A DNA stretch of 64,000 bases from CAVWCQ01 sp963753545 (GTDB lineage Bacteria > Chloroflexota > Anaerolineae > Aggregatilineales > Aggregatilineaceae). The translations under genes were made by a program, and so were the position numbers. Shown piece after piece: positions 44,485 through 54,096 of this stretch (its first letter is position 1; each line of letters begins with the position of its first letter). The stretch spans positions 744,001 to 808,000 of the forward strand of contig CAVWCQ010000008.1 in assembly GCA_963753545.1 (NCBI GenBank), in the 5' to 3' direction. Under the pieces are notes generated by a model. That model ran no database searches and was not told the DNA's origin. It saw nothing but the letters and a program-made list of their open reading frames with translations.

Positions 44485-46147
44485 TCACTCCACGCCCACG
44501 ATGCTCACTTCATCACCGTTGGCCGTTCCCTGCCACAGGCTGATCAGGTTGCCCTGCATATCCATCAACGACGCCTGTTCAAAGGAAAGGGCCGTGTTTT
44601 CCGGGTGTTTGATCCAGCCCGCGATGGCGACCACCTGCCCCCGGGTATCCGGTTCCAGGCTGGTGAACTGGCCGCGCGCCAGCCGGACCGGGGACATGCC
44701 GGGGATGATCACATAAGCCGCGTTGCTGGATGGGCTGCCGCTGATCGTGAACAACCGTCCGCCCGGCCCCCAGCGCATATCTTCGAAGCGCTCATTGGTG
44801 TTCAGGGCCATGACGGGCTGCGCGTCCTGGAACGGCCAGGAGAGATCAATCAGTTTGAGCGACTGCTCGCCGTTGGGTGTCACTTCGATATAGGCCAGCC
44901 AGTTGCCTTCCGGCGAGATCAGCAGGTGCCGCCCTTCCAGATAGGGATCGCCCACGCGGTCCGCGATGGAATAATCCGCGACCTGATTGGTCGTGCCGTC
45001 GGTTCGCACCCAGATCAGGCGGACGATATGCCGTTCCAGGCCGCTCGGCACGGCGATCAGTGCCGCCGATCCATCGGTTGAGGCGAAGACCTGCGTGCTG
45101 AATTCTTCATTATAAAAGCCGCCGCCTGCTTCCTGGTGGGCGATATCGCTGACACCGCCGCCTTCACCGAGCAAGACCGACATCAGCCGCCACGTGCTGC
45201 CACCGGGATCGCAGGTCTGGCCCAGCAGGGCAAACGCTTTGTCTCCGGCGCGGGCAATCGCTCCGCTGACATAAAAACATTCCGCATCTGGCTCGTTGTC
45301 CGGCTTGGCGGGGTTGAGTACCGCCGCTGTGCGCGTGCCGCTGCTGGTCACCACGTCCAGATCGGCTTCGGTGGCGCGTCCCTCTCCGTCCGGATAGAAG
45401 CGCAGGACCAGCATCTGATCCCCCGCCTGTTCAAAATCGACAGCGAAATCAATCGTGTTCAGCCGTGTCTGCGTTTCCAGGCTGTAAAGGATCAGGTTTC
45501 CGCTGCGGTACGGGGCGGTCAGGGAACTGTTGGTGAATTCGATATAGGCGATGGTTTTGCCATCCGGGAAGATTTGCATCGTATCCGGCCCGGCACAGGT
45601 CAAGCGCCCGGTCTGCCCGATGGTGATCGGGGCGCTGCCGTCGAAGGGATAATATACGAGATCGCCGCGATCCCCGCCGATGTACAGAATCACGCCCTGG
45701 TCATTGGCCACGCGGTAATGGTGGCTGCACCGCTGGATGCGCCCCGTAGTACCGCCAGGAAAAACAAATAAGTCCTGAGGCATTTGCCCATTTTGCAGGG
45801 ATACAAGGCGGCTTCCGCTTCCCGTATCGGCCCAGGCCAGCACGCGCGGCCCCTCACCGGATGGCGCTTCTACGTTGGCGGGCTGTTCCACTTGAGTTGG
45901 CTCAAGCGCTGGCTGCTCCGCCGCTGCCACATTCACCGGGGCGCTGTCCTGCGGCGGCTCGGTGGCTTGAGGGGGCGTTGGTACGTCGGTTTTGCCCTGG
46001 TTCAGCAGCAGATCTTCCGCGCTGACCGTCGGGTTGTTCGTCTCTGATTTCGTCTTTGCTGCTGTTTCGCACGGCTATGGCGATCACGATCAGCAAGACC
46101 GCTGCGATGATCACAGGGATGGTTGATAAAAGCAGACGTTTGGGCAT
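44485..46147 (-). CDS. Membrane-anchored TolB/propeller-like protein (one frameshift)
   Basis: Starts at ATG 46147 after TCCTGGAGGATTG with a single membrane helix (LLLSTIPVIIAAVLLIVIAIAV). The frame changes near 46050, after RNSSKD, and continues as SETNNPTVSAEDLLLNQG into a proline/glutamate-rich linker. Residues from about 85 form a beta-propeller with repeated strands such as LLISPEGNWLAYIEVTPNG, DMRWGPGGRLFTIS and IFPDGKTIAYIEFT. It is probably an outer-surface protein with a propeller for ligand or protein contact. Repaired length is about 553 residues. Confidence 0.72.
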
Positions 46148-46244
46148 CAATCCTCCAGGAGGCGCGCAAGATACTGTCTCCAGTATAGATCGGGTCGTGG
46201 AATGCCGAAATGGGATGTAAGGGTCAGGAAAAAACAAAGCTGAT

Positions 46245-46727
46245 TTCACCGCGGAGGACGCGGAGAAAAGCAAGAGAAGGGGAAAATAAATTAGAGATGG
46301 TTAGCAATCCGCTGAATGCCGCCGTCTTTGAGTAGTTCCACATTGAAGTTGATGAGCAATCCGAGGCGATAGCCGGAAAGTTTAAGATAGGATAGCAGTT
46401 GGGCTGAGTGGATCGGAGCCAGCGCATCAATTGACTTAATCTCGACAATGATAGCCTGCTCGACCAACAAATCGAGTTCGATAGCCGCAGTCCAACTGGA
46501 CCTCTTTGTAGACCAGCGGGAGGGGCTTCTGTTGTTCAATAGTAAGCCCCCGGTTGACCAGCTCATAGGCGAGGCACGCTTCATACGCCGACTCCAATAG
46601 GCCAGGGCCAAGCGCTCTATGGACTTCAATTGCCGCACTAATAATACAAGTCGCTATTCGATTGATTTCTGCTCTCATTCTTCTTTCTTTTGCTTTTCTC
46701 CGCGTTCTCTGCGTCCTCCGCGGTGAA
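46245..46727. mobile_element. GxxExxY cassette bounded by inverted repeats
   Basis: Left end 46245-46278 and right end 46685-46727 are inverted copies of one sequence beginning TTCACCGCGGAGGACG and ending CGGAGAAAAGCAARAGAA. The right copy has a nine-base insert (CAGAGAACG). They enclose exactly one GxxExxY gene. The same ends accompany this family in other genomes, from memory. No transposase is present, so movement would need help from elsewhere. Confidence 0.6.
46291..46678 (-). CDS. GxxExxY protein (one frameshift)
   Basis: Small protein of the GxxExxY family, related to PD-(D/E)XK nucleases. The first frame has the name-giving HRALGPGLLESAYEACLAYEL; after a shift near 46480 the second frame continues ELDLLVEQAIIVEIKSIDAL, the D...ExK catalytic-like segment, and LLSYLKLSGYRLGLLINFNV. 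Repaired length about 128 residues, normal for the family. Function is unproven. It lies inside a pair of inverted repeats. Confidence 0.78.
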
Positions 46728-46750
46728 TTTGTTTTTCTTTCTTTTGCCCC

Positions 46751-47716
46751 CTACCGCAGGTTGTCAGCGGCGCGCTGCTCCCGGTACCAGGCGATAGTCC
46801 GGGTCAGACCCTCGCGGAAATCGGTCGTCGCCTCGAAGCCGAAGCGCTCTTTGGCACGCGAGACATCCAGTTTGCGGCGCGGCTGGCCGTTCGGCTGGCT
46901 GGTATCCCAGCGCACTTCGCCCTGGAACCCGGTCAGTTCCACGATCAGGTGGGTCAGGTCGCGGATCGAAATCTCGTTGCTGGATCCCAGGTTCACCGGG
47001 TCGGGATCGTTGTAGCGTTCGGCGGCGAGCACGATGCCCCGCGCCGCGTCTTCCACATAGAGAAATTCGCGGGTCGGGCTGCCATCGCCCCAGGCGACGA
47101 TGTGATCCGCGCCTGCTTCCTGGGCATCAACACACTTTTTGATCAGTGCCGGGATGACGTGAGAGGACGAGGGGTTGAAGTTGTCGCCGGGACCATAGAG
47201 ATTGACGGGCAGCAGGTAGACGGCATTGAAGCCGTATTCCTGGCGGTAAGCCTGCGCCTGGACAAGCAGCATCTTTTTCGCCAGCCCGTAAGGCGCGTTG
47301 GTCTCTTCGGGGTAGCCGTCCCACAGGTCGTCTTCCTTGAAGGGGATAGGTGTGAACTTGGGATAGGCGCAGATCGTCCCGAGGGCCACCACCTTCTCGA
47401 TGCCCACCCGCCGCGCGTGTTCAACGGTCAGCACGCCCATCATCAGGTTGTCATAGAAGAAACTGCCGGGATGTTCGCGATTGATCCCGATGCCGCCCAC
47501 CGTCGCCGCGAGGTGAATGACCATCGTCGCGGGCATCTCGCGGTACATGCGCATCACCGCTTCTTCCTGGCGCAGATCATAGGCGGGGTATTCGGGCACA
47601 AAGACGGTCGCGCCGCAGCTCTTGAGCGTCTGGACGACGTAACTGCCCAAAAAGCCAGCGCCGCCCGTCACAATCACGCGCTCTTTCTTCCAAAAGTCGT
47701 TGGCCGCATTCGTCAT
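46751..47716 (-). CDS. fcl: GDP-L-fucose synthase
   Basis: A 321-residue SDR protein that makes GDP-L-fucose from GDP-4-keto-6-deoxymannose. The Rossmann motif is VIVTGGAGFLGSYVV. Catalytic features: LGTICAYP (Thr/Ser position and the Cys/His environment), Tyr-xxx-Lys in APYGLAKKML, and the family's ATVGGIGINREHPGSFFYDNLMM. The C-terminus contains REFLYVEDAARGIVLA. Start ATG 47716 follows GAGGAGATAC; the longer frame is not needed. Its GDP-mannose dehydratase partner is not in the window. Confidence 0.86.
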   Translation of the reverse strand: MTNAANDFWKKERVIVTGGAGFLGSYVVQTLKSCGATVFVPEYPAYDLRQEEAVMRMYREMPATMVIHLAATVGGIGINREHPGSFFYDNLMMGVLTVEHARRVGIEKVVALGTICAYPKFTPIPFKEDDLWDGYPEETNAPYGLAKKMLLVQAQAYRQEYGFNAVYLLPVNLYGPGDNFNPSSSHVIPALIKKCVDAQEAGADHIVAWGDGSPTREFLYVEDAARGIVLAAERYNDPDPVNLGSSNEISIRDLTHLIVELTGFQGEVRWDTSQPNGQPRRKLDVSRAKERFGFEATTDFREGLTRTIAWYREQRAADNLR

Positions 47717-47873
47717 GGTGGGTTGTATCTCCTCATAGCACGGCATCACACATCATCCGAATTATACCGCAGCAGAAGAGCCTGACCACAGACGGTTGGG
47801 CTGCGCCTGCCTGACAGGGCTTGCCTGTCTGCTGCGGATCATGTAATGTATGGGTTGAAAGGAGATAACGGCG

Positions 47874-48266
47874 ATGTCATACACGCTAAGAAAACTCCCT
47901 GATGAACCCATTATTGTCTTCACGGCTGCCCCGAACTACGATGTTCGTGAGGAAATCGAGTTTGTGGTGCGCGATGGAATTGAACTGTATGATGCCTCGC
48001 CCGAACCCGTCTTCCTGATCGTCGATTTCTCCGACTTGCCAACGATGCACCTGACTGACCTGATGATCGGAACGGAACGTTCGGCGCGCGGCGCAGATTT
48101 GCCCTTTCACCACCCGAAAGTGCGTCAGGTCGTCATTGTCACTCGAAACCCCATGATTGGCGCGGCAGCGGAGGCCATGAGTTTCGACGCCTACGGGAAC
48201 CTCTATGTTCCGGTATTTGAAAATTTCGAAGAAGCCCTGGCCTATGTGCGCAGCCAGTTGAAGTAG
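47874..48266 (+). CDS. Hypothetical protein, STAS/SpoIIAA-like
   Basis: A 130-residue alpha/beta protein: strand PIIVFTAAPNYDVREE, VFLIVDFSDLPTMHLTDLM, VRQVVIVTRNPMIGAAAEAMS and FENFEEALAYVRSQL. The alternation resembles the STAS/SpoIIAA-like (DUF4180-type) proteins that act as anti-sigma antagonists or enzyme-like modules. No phosphorylatable Ser in a DSSG motif is seen, so a regulatory switch is unproven. Ribosome site GAAAGGAGATAACGGCG. It precedes the methyltransferase gene by 23 bases. Confidence 0.6.
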   Translation: MSYTLRKLPDEPIIVFTAAPNYDVREEIEFVVRDGIELYDASPEPVFLIVDFSDLPTMHLTDLMIGTERSARGADLPFHHPKVRQVVIVTRNPMIGAAAEAMSFDAYGNLYVPVFENFEEALAYVRSQLK

Positions 48267-48289
48267 CAGAAGACCAAGGGGAAAATCCG

Positions 48290-49117
48290 ATGCACGCCCA
48301 GGCGATTTCCTTCAATGGCGACGATCCCTTATTTGCGGCGCTCTACGAAGACGTTCCGGCATGGTCGTTCCGGTTTGGAACCCTTCTGCTGAGCCACCTG
48401 AAATTAACGGCAGGGTTGCAGGTGCTCGATGTGGGCTGTGGCACTGGATATCCCCTGTTTGAGATGGCCTACTACACCGGGCCAGCAAGTCAGTTTGTCG
48501 GGCTGGATGTGTGGGGCGCGGCGATCCAGCGGGCCGAACAGCGCCGCCGTTATTGGGCGATGGACCATGTTTCACTGGTTACGCTGGAGGGCGATCACTA
48601 TCCCTTTCCTGATGGGAGCTTTGACCTGATCACGTCGAACCTGGGCATCAATAACTTTGCGAATCCACCTGCTGTATTGGCTGAATGTGTGCGGGTGCTC
48701 AAACCGGGCGGGCGGATCGCCATCACGACGAATTTTAAGGGCCACATGCAGGAGTTTTACGCCATCTTTCGCGCCGTCCTGATCGATCTGGCCCCGCACT
48801 ATCTCCCTAATCTGACCGCCCATGAGGATCACCGGGGGACGCCGCAGACGCACCGCGCGCTGCTGGAAAACGCCGGGTTGGTGATCGAACAGGCAGTAAA
48901 AGATCAATTTACCCTGCGCTATTTAGATGGGACAGCCCTCGTTCATCACCCGCTGATCCGGTTTGGATTCCTGCCTGCCTGGGTCGATCTCATCGCGGAG
49001 GCGGACCGAGCACGGATTTTTGGACAATTGGAGCAGCGGCTGAATGAAGCGGCGCGGCAGAATGGCGAACTGCGGCTGACCATTCCTATGTTGTATCTGA
49101 GCGGGCGGCTGGCCTGA
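48290..49117 (+). CDS. Class I SAM-dependent methyltransferase
   Basis: A 275-residue methyltransferase. The SAM site motif I is LQVLDVGCGTGYPLFEM, with the acidic residue of motif II in GLDVWG, the DFSDGSFDLITSNLGINNF-type motif IV (PFPDGSFDLITSNLG) and motif V ECVRVLKPGGRIAITTN. This is the ubiquinone/menaquinone-biosynthesis-like (Methyltransf_11) type; the substrate is unknown. Ribosome site AAGGGGAAAATCCG. Confidence 0.8.
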   Translation: MHAQAISFNGDDPLFAALYEDVPAWSFRFGTLLLSHLKLTAGLQVLDVGCGTGYPLFEMAYYTGPASQFVGLDVWGAAIQRAEQRRRYWAMDHVSLVTLEGDHYPFPDGSFDLITSNLGINNFANPPAVLAECVRVLKPGGRIAITTNFKGHMQEFYAIFRAVLIDLAPHYLPNLTAHEDHRGTPQTHRALLENAGLVIEQAVKDQFTLRYLDGTALVHHPLIRFGFLPAWVDLIAEADRARIFGQLEQRLNEAARQNGELRLTIPMLYLSGRLA

Positions 49118-49139
49118 CCTCCGTTCAGATAACCCGGTT

Positions 49140-49826
49140 CTACAAAGAAAGTAGAATTTTGATTGCTTCTTCCATCATGGCTGCGTCTAAATCGTCGCTA
49201 CCACCTTCCAGTGTGATCCGGCGCGTATTCATGCCATACGACTGGAACTCTCGATCCGTTTCAATATGGATCCACTGCTGCGTTCTGGTTCGGATGTGTT
49301 CGTTATCAATGCAAACCACCGTTGTTGGGGGAAGCGCTGCTTCCTGCTGAAGATAGTAGGCTTCCAGGATATACGGTTCAAACAGAATGGTGAAAGCGTA
49401 GGGATCGCCGCGCCGCATCATGGACGCCGATAAGGCCGCGCTCGATCCATGCTGGAAGCCAGCTAACACCACATCTTCTGCCGCCAGTCCGAAGCGCTCC
49501 ATGATTTGATCAGCCAGCGCATTGATATACGCCCCGCTGCATAACAGCGTCGCCCCCATAGCCTCCCGATGCTGGGCGAAGCTTTCCGGGCTGCTCGCGT
49601 CTTGCATGGGAAAGGTGAACCAGTAGCGCCTGGGATCAGGGCCATAATGAAGACCCTGCCGCATCAATGGCGACCCACTGATCACCCCATCACCCGCCCA
49701 CAGATAGGTGTTGGGCAGACAGTCAATCAAGTGTGGCAAAAAAGGCTTGAACTGCGCGGAAGATTCCCCCGCCGAGTGGAAAAACAAAAACGCATTCTTG
49801 ACCTGTTCAGGAATATGTTCGATCAT
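49140..49826 (-). CDS. Alpha/beta-hydrolase-like protein with altered nucleophile
   Basis: A 228-residue protein with the layout of phospholipase/carboxylesterase-type alpha/beta hydrolases: FLFFHSAGESSAQFKPFLPHLIDC, a central VVLAGFQHGSSAAL elbow, and a C-terminal segment where the catalytic His is expected (RITLEGGSDDLD). The elbow is GFQHG, with Gln where the nucleophilic Ser of GxSxG should be, and no obvious His follows. It is therefore probably not a serine hydrolase, or it uses other residues. The gene converges with the methyltransferase. Confidence 0.6.
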   Translation of the reverse strand: MIEHIPEQVKNAFLFFHSAGESSAQFKPFLPHLIDCLPNTYLWAGDGVISGSPLMRQGLHYGPDPRRYWFTFPMQDASSPESFAQHREAMGATLLCSGAYINALADQIMERFGLAAEDVVLAGFQHGSSAALSASMMRRGDPYAFTILFEPYILEAYYLQQEAALPPTTVVCIDNEHIRTRTQQWIHIETDREFQSYGMNTRRITLEGGSDDLDAAMMEEAIKILLSL

Positions 49827-49849
49827 CTCTCACGTCCCCCTCGAAAAGG

Positions 49850-49886
49850 CCCCTCCCCATGCATGCGGAGCATGTCTGGAGAGGGG
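49850..49886 (+). repeat. CCCTC hairpin repeat, copy 3
   Basis: Outer arms CCCCTCCCCA (49850-49859) and TGGAGAGGGG (49877-49886) around a nested GCATGC/GCATGT hairpin. It lies between the phosphohexomutase stop and the hydrolase-like start on the minus strand. Confidence 0.6.
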
Positions 49887-49900
49887 ATTGATCAGAAAAA

Positions 49901-51340
49901 TTACGCTTTCGCGTCGGTCAGTTTGCGGCCCTCCGCTAGCAGCGCCTTCACCGCTTCGGCATTGGGCGCTTCGGCATAAACGCGCAGCACAGGTTCTGTG
50001 CCGCTGGGCCGGATCAACAGCCAGCTATCATCAGCCAGCACGAATTTGATGCCGTCAAAGGTCTTAACCTCGCGCACGGTCTGCCCCGCCATGCTGCCCG
50101 GCGCATTGCCCTGCATGCGCGCGACCATTTCTTTCTTGGGAACGGGATGGCTCAGGTGGAAGTCGGTGCGCTCGTAACAGGTCGGGCCGAATTTGGCTTG
50201 CAGATCGGCCACAATCTCGACCAGCGACGCCCCCGCATCCGCCATGATTTCGAGCAGCAGCAGGCCCATCAGGATGCCGTCGCCTTCGGGAATATGCCCC
50301 TTAATGCTGATCCCGCCCGATTCCTCGCCGCCAATCAACACGTCACCGTTCAGCATATAATCCGCGATGTAGTTGAAGCCGACCGGGGTTTCGTGCACCG
50401 TCAGGCCGTGTGCCGCCGCGATACGGTTGATCATCATGGTGGTGGAAACGGTTTTGATCACGTCGCCCTTGCAGCCGCGCTTCTCCGCCAGGTAGCGCAG
50501 TGAGAGGGCCATGATCGTGTGTGGATCGATGAAGGTGCCCTGGCTGTCCATCGCGCCGATGCGGTCCGCGTCCCCGTCCGTCGCCAACCCGACATCGGCG
50601 TGCTGGGTCTGGATTGCTGCCGCCAGCGCATCCAGGTACCTGCGGATCGGTTCGGGGTGGATGCCGCCAAAGCCGGGGTTCATCTCGCCGCGAATTTCGG
50701 TCACATGGCAGCGCGTGCGCGAGAGCAGGGCGCGGATCGCTGTCCGCCCGGAGCCGTACATCGGGTCGGCCACGATGTTCAGTTCGGCGGAGGATATCTT
50801 GTCGATATTGACCAGCGTTTCCAGGTGCTCATAATAGGCGTTGGTCGGGTTAAAGCGGCGGATCAACTGCTGTTCCAGCGCTTTGTCATAATCCATCAGG
50901 TTTGGGCCGCGCGCCTCACGCTGGGCACGTTCCAGGAATTCTTCGACCAACTGGCACTGGGTTTGCAGCGCCGATCCACCGTAATCCGCCTTCAGCTTAA
51001 AACCGTTGTAGCGCGGGGGATTGTGCGATGCCGTGATGACCACGCCCGCCGCCGCTTTTTTGTTGAGAATGTTGTAGCTGATAGCCGGGGTCGGGGCATC
51101 TGTGCGTGAGAGCCAGGTGATAATGCCATTGGCGGCTAAGACGCGGGCCGTCTCAATGGCGAAGCGGTCCGAGAGAAAGCGTGTATCGAAGCCGATCACG
51201 ACTTCGGGCGGCTTGCCGCCGTCGCCAAACGACTGGTTGACATAATCGGCGACTGCCTGAGCGACCAGCCGCAAATTGGCAAAGGTGTACGTTTCCGCTA
51301 TAACGGCCCGCCACCCGTCAGTTCCAAACTTGATGCTCAT
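49901..51340 (-). CDS. Phosphoglucomutase/phosphomannomutase family protein
   Basis: A 479-residue alpha-D-phosphohexomutase that interconverts hexose 1- and 6-phosphates via a phosphoserine. The active serine is Ser105 in VVITASHNPPRYNGF; the metal loop is DGDADRIGAMD; the sugar-binding loop is IGGEESGGISIKG and the phosphate loop LLIRPSGTEPVLRVY. All four domains are present, so it should be active. With fucose synthase nearby, it may supply hexose phosphates for surface sugars, but this is inference. Confidence 0.87.
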   Translation of the reverse strand: MSIKFGTDGWRAVIAETYTFANLRLVAQAVADYVNQSFGDGGKPPEVVIGFDTRFLSDRFAIETARVLAANGIITWLSRTDAPTPAISYNILNKKAAAGVVITASHNPPRYNGFKLKADYGGSALQTQCQLVEEFLERAQREARGPNLMDYDKALEQQLIRRFNPTNAYYEHLETLVNIDKISSAELNIVADPMYGSGRTAIRALLSRTRCHVTEIRGEMNPGFGGIHPEPIRRYLDALAAAIQTQHADVGLATDGDADRIGAMDSQGTFIDPHTIMALSLRYLAEKRGCKGDVIKTVSTTMMINRIAAAHGLTVHETPVGFNYIADYMLNGDVLIGGEESGGISIKGHIPEGDGILMGLLLLEIMADAGASLVEIVADLQAKFGPTCYERTDFHLSHPVPKKEMVARMQGNAPGSMAGQTVREVKTFDGIKFVLADDSWLLIRPSGTEPVLRVYAEAPNAEAVKALLAEGRKLTDAKA

Positions 51341-51386
51341 GAAAAATTCCTTTCAATACGATCTAAATAGATTAGGTTTGGGCAGC

Positions 51387-51450
51387 CCCTCGCCAATCAA
51401 GTTGGAGAAGGGCAGTTGAGCGCCGCTTTTTCGCTCAACCGGGGTGAGGT
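51387..51450 (+). repeat. CCCTC hairpin repeat, copy 4
   Basis: Stem CCCTCGCCAA/TTGGAGAAGGG, second stem TTGAGCG/CGCTCAA, tail GGGGTGAGGT. It lies between the phosphohexomutase start and the HtrA stop codon on the minus strand. Confidence 0.7.
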
Positions 51451-52616
51451 TATCCTTCACCCACCATGACGCTGACATCCATCGGGCTGTTTTCCCGGCT
51501 TATACTGACGGTTATGGTGTCGCCGGGCCGGGTGTTCCCTTCCAGATAGAGCGTCAGATCGTCGCGCGATTTCACTGGCACACCGTTGATGGCGACAATC
51601 GTATCACCGCCCACGAACAAATACCCGCCGCGCTGCCGCTGAACCTGCGAGGCCTGAAGTCCCGCCTGATCCGCTGGACCGCCGGGGACTTCATCGTAGA
51701 TCAGCAATCCGTTCTGCGGGCCGGAATCCGATGGGTTGACCTCGTAGCCCAGTTCCGCGACGCTGATGCCCAGCGACGGATGGACATAGCGCCCCTGGCT
51801 GAGCAGATCGGGCACGACGCGCTTGATCGTGCTGATCGGCACGGCAAAGCCAATGCCCACTGAGCCGCCCGACACCGACTGGATCGACGTATTCACGCCG
51901 ATCACCTGCCCGCGTGAATTAAGCAGCGGCCCGCCCGAATTGCCGGGATTGATTGCCGCGTCGGTCTGGATGGCGTTGCCGATAGCCGAACCGCTGTCGG
52001 ACTCAATGACACGATCCAACGCGCTGATCACCCCGGTGGTCAGGGTGCGGTCCAGTCCGAACGGGTTGCCAATCGCCAGCACGCGCTGACCTACCCGCAG
52101 CGGCACATCGGGGGCCAGTGTGAGCGGTGGGACAGTCAGCTTGGTTGCGTCCACCTGGATCACGGCCAGATCGTAATACTCATCGGCCCCTGTGACCTGG
52201 GCGGGCAGGGTAGTGCCATCGGCAAGCACGACTTCGATTTCCTGTGCGCCGCTGATGACGTGGTTGTTCGTCAGAATGTGGCCCTGCGTGTCATAAACGA
52301 ACCCGGAACCCGTGCCTTCCTGCGGGACGGCTCCCCGGAAGAAGTCATAGACCTGGGTCCGGCTGGTGATGTGGACCACCGACGGGCTGATCTGGGTATA
52401 AAGCTGGGCGATCAGCGCTTCTTCGGCGTCCAGAACGGTGAGAATATCAGTCTGCGGCGGCGCAACTGCCACCACCGTAGGCGTTAGGTCTTGCAGGGCG
52501 GCGCTTTGAATGGGGGCCTGATCCCGATTCCACGATCCGATGGCGAACCCAAACAGGACCGCCGTGCCCAAACATATGATCAGCAGCATCCGGCTGAACA
52601 GACGGTTGTGACTCAT
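51450..52616 (-). CDS. S1C serine protease, HtrA/DegP type
   Basis: A 388-residue membrane-anchored protease for protein quality control outside the membrane. One N-terminal helix (MLLIICLGTAVLFGFAIG) anchors it. Catalytic triad: His119 (TNNHV), Asp149 (YYDLAVIQ) and Ser227 (NPGNSGGP). A single PDZ domain follows from about 290 to 385 (GLLIYDEVPGGPADQAGLQ ... GDTIVAINGVPVKSRDDL). ATG 52616 is used; the region just upstream is AT-rich. A conventional HtrA layout, so activity is expected. Confidence 0.87.
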   Translation of the reverse strand: MSHNRLFSRMLLIICLGTAVLFGFAIGSWNRDQAPIQSAALQDLTPTVVAVAPPQTDILTVLDAEEALIAQLYTQISPSVVHITSRTQVYDFFRGAVPQEGTGSGFVYDTQGHILTNNHVISGAQEIEVVLADGTTLPAQVTGADEYYDLAVIQVDATKLTVPPLTLAPDVPLRVGQRVLAIGNPFGLDRTLTTGVISALDRVIESDSGSAIGNAIQTDAAINPGNSGGPLLNSRGQVIGVNTSIQSVSGGSVGIGFAVPISTIKRVVPDLLSQGRYVHPSLGISVAELGYEVNPSDSGPQNGLLIYDEVPGGPADQAGLQASQVQRQRGGYLFVGGDTIVAINGVPVKSRDDLTLYLEGNTRPGDTITVSISRENSPMDVSVMVGEG

Positions 52617-52711
52617 ATTCTCCTACCTCAATTTCGCTCACAGCACCTGTTTCAAACTCTATCGCAGCGGCAAAAGGACCGCAAGCTTTAGATCTGGATC
52701 GCTATGAGTTT

Positions 52712-53515
52712 TTATACATTGAAGGCGTACTGGCGGATCATGGCCTCGTGGGCAGTGTAGTAAACGAGATTGTACCCAGGCTGAGAGTCGGGATCGGCCC
52801 TGGGATTCTCATCCCAGAAGCGCCACGCATACTGGATAGTCGTACTCGGTGCGCACGAATAGAGGATGCCATCACGGATAATCTGGCTGCTGCGGTGCAG
52901 ATGCCCAAAAAAGACGCCGCGCAGCCGATCCCGGGCCGGGAGCAGCGCTTCGTGCAGCTTCTCCCCGTTGGCCACGATCATAAACTCGTCCAGCCAGGGT
53001 GTTGCCATCTTAAAGAGCGGATAGTGCAGCAAAATGGTCAGACGCGGGCCATCTTGTTGCGTTTCGGCGCGCACCCAGGCCAGGGTTTCGTCGCTGACGT
53101 ATCCCGACGGGTCTTTGATGAGCGGGCTGGTGGCGTCCACCACCATAAAGCGCTCGCCTTTGACCTCAAACCGATAGTTGAGCGGGGCCTTGTCGTCGCC
53201 GCCCGGATCGGCAGGTGCGCCGAGAAACCGCCGGGTCAGATCGCGGCTGTCGTGGTTGCCCACGATGACATAATACGGCACATCCAGGCGGTTGAGGATA
53301 TGGGAGGCCAGCCGGTAGGAGGCTTCGGAGCGATCATTCGTCACATCGCCGGAATGCAGGACAAAATCAGGCTTGTGAGGAAAGGCATTGATCAGCGAGA
53401 CCACGCGATCCAACGCGGCAAATGGGCGCTTGCCATGCAGTTCAAAATCGGAGGTAGGCCCTACATGCGAGTCACTGATGTGGATAAAGCTGAGGACAAT
53501 GGGTAAATCCGTCAT
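52712..53515 (-). CDS. Calcineurin-like metallophosphoesterase
   Basis: A 267-residue phosphoesterase, similar to cyclic-nucleotide or 3',5'-cAMP phosphodiesterase CpdA-like proteins. Dinuclear metal ligands: Asp and His in FIHISDSHVGP, Asp in LHSGDVTND, Asn-His in VGNHDSRD, and the downstream His residues in LTILLHYPLFK and GVFFGHLHRSSQ. The substrate is not defined. Start ATG 53515 follows GGCGGATTTTCG; a longer frame to 53536 is less likely. It diverges from the Nudix operon. Confidence 0.82.
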   Translation of the reverse strand: MTDLPIVLSFIHISDSHVGPTSDFELHGKRPFAALDRVVSLINAFPHKPDFVLHSGDVTNDRSEASYRLASHILNRLDVPYYVIVGNHDSRDLTRRFLGAPADPGGDDKAPLNYRFEVKGERFMVVDATSPLIKDPSGYVSDETLAWVRAETQQDGPRLTILLHYPLFKMATPWLDEFMIVANGEKLHEALLPARDRLRGVFFGHLHRSSQIIRDGILYSCAPSTTIQYAWRFWDENPRADPDSQPGYNLVYYTAHEAMIRQYAFNV

Positions 53516-53661
53516 CGAAAATCCGCCTTTAGGCATAGAAAGTTTCCTTCCTATTCTCCGTTAGCGCCCGGCTGAATGCAACTGTCTGCGGGAGCCCGCG
53601 CCGCGTGCCGCGTTTTGTGGTATCCTTGTTGGATTGTTGTATCAAAATTCGTGGAGAAGAA

Positions 53662-54096
53662 ATGCCCGAGATAGCCGTTAACAATCGCGTGCGGGCAGTG
53701 CTGCTGACAGGCCGGAACAGCGTCTTGTTGATCAAGCGCATCCGTGAAGGATATTCACCGTACTGGGTCGCGCCGGGTGGGGGGGTCGAAGAGACAGACG
53801 CCAGTCCAGAGGCGGCACTGCGGCGAGAAATGGTCGAAGAACTGGGCGCAACAGTCGATATACTGCGCTTCGCTTTTGTGTATGAAAAGCCGATCAACGA
53901 CACAATGATCATTCGCCAGACGTTTTACCTGTGCCGTCTGTTGACCTGCGATCCGTCGCAGCGCTGCGGGCCGGAGTTTGATGAGCCGAGCCGGGGTAAA
54001 TATGTCCCGGTGCGCATTCCGCTGACACACCGCGTTCTGCTGAAATTGAATATTAAACCGGATGAACTTAAAACGTTCCTGTTAAGGATTAGCTGA
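53662..54096 (+). CDS. Nudix hydrolase
   Basis: A 144-residue Nudix protein. The Nudix box is GGGVEETDASPEAALRREMVEELGA, with the catalytic EE pair and REMVEELG core. Such enzymes hydrolyse nucleoside diphosphates linked to another group. Start ATG 53662 follows GTGGAGAAGAA. The stop of this gene meets the start of the phosphatase gene, and that one overlaps the rRNA methylase gene, so the three form an operon. Confidence 0.82.
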   Translation: MPEIAVNNRVRAVLLTGRNSVLLIKRIREGYSPYWVAPGGGVEETDASPEAALRREMVEELGATVDILRFAFVYEKPINDTMIIRQTFYLCRLLTCDPSQRCGPEFDEPSRGKYVPVRIPLTHRVLLKLNIKPDELKTFLLRIS

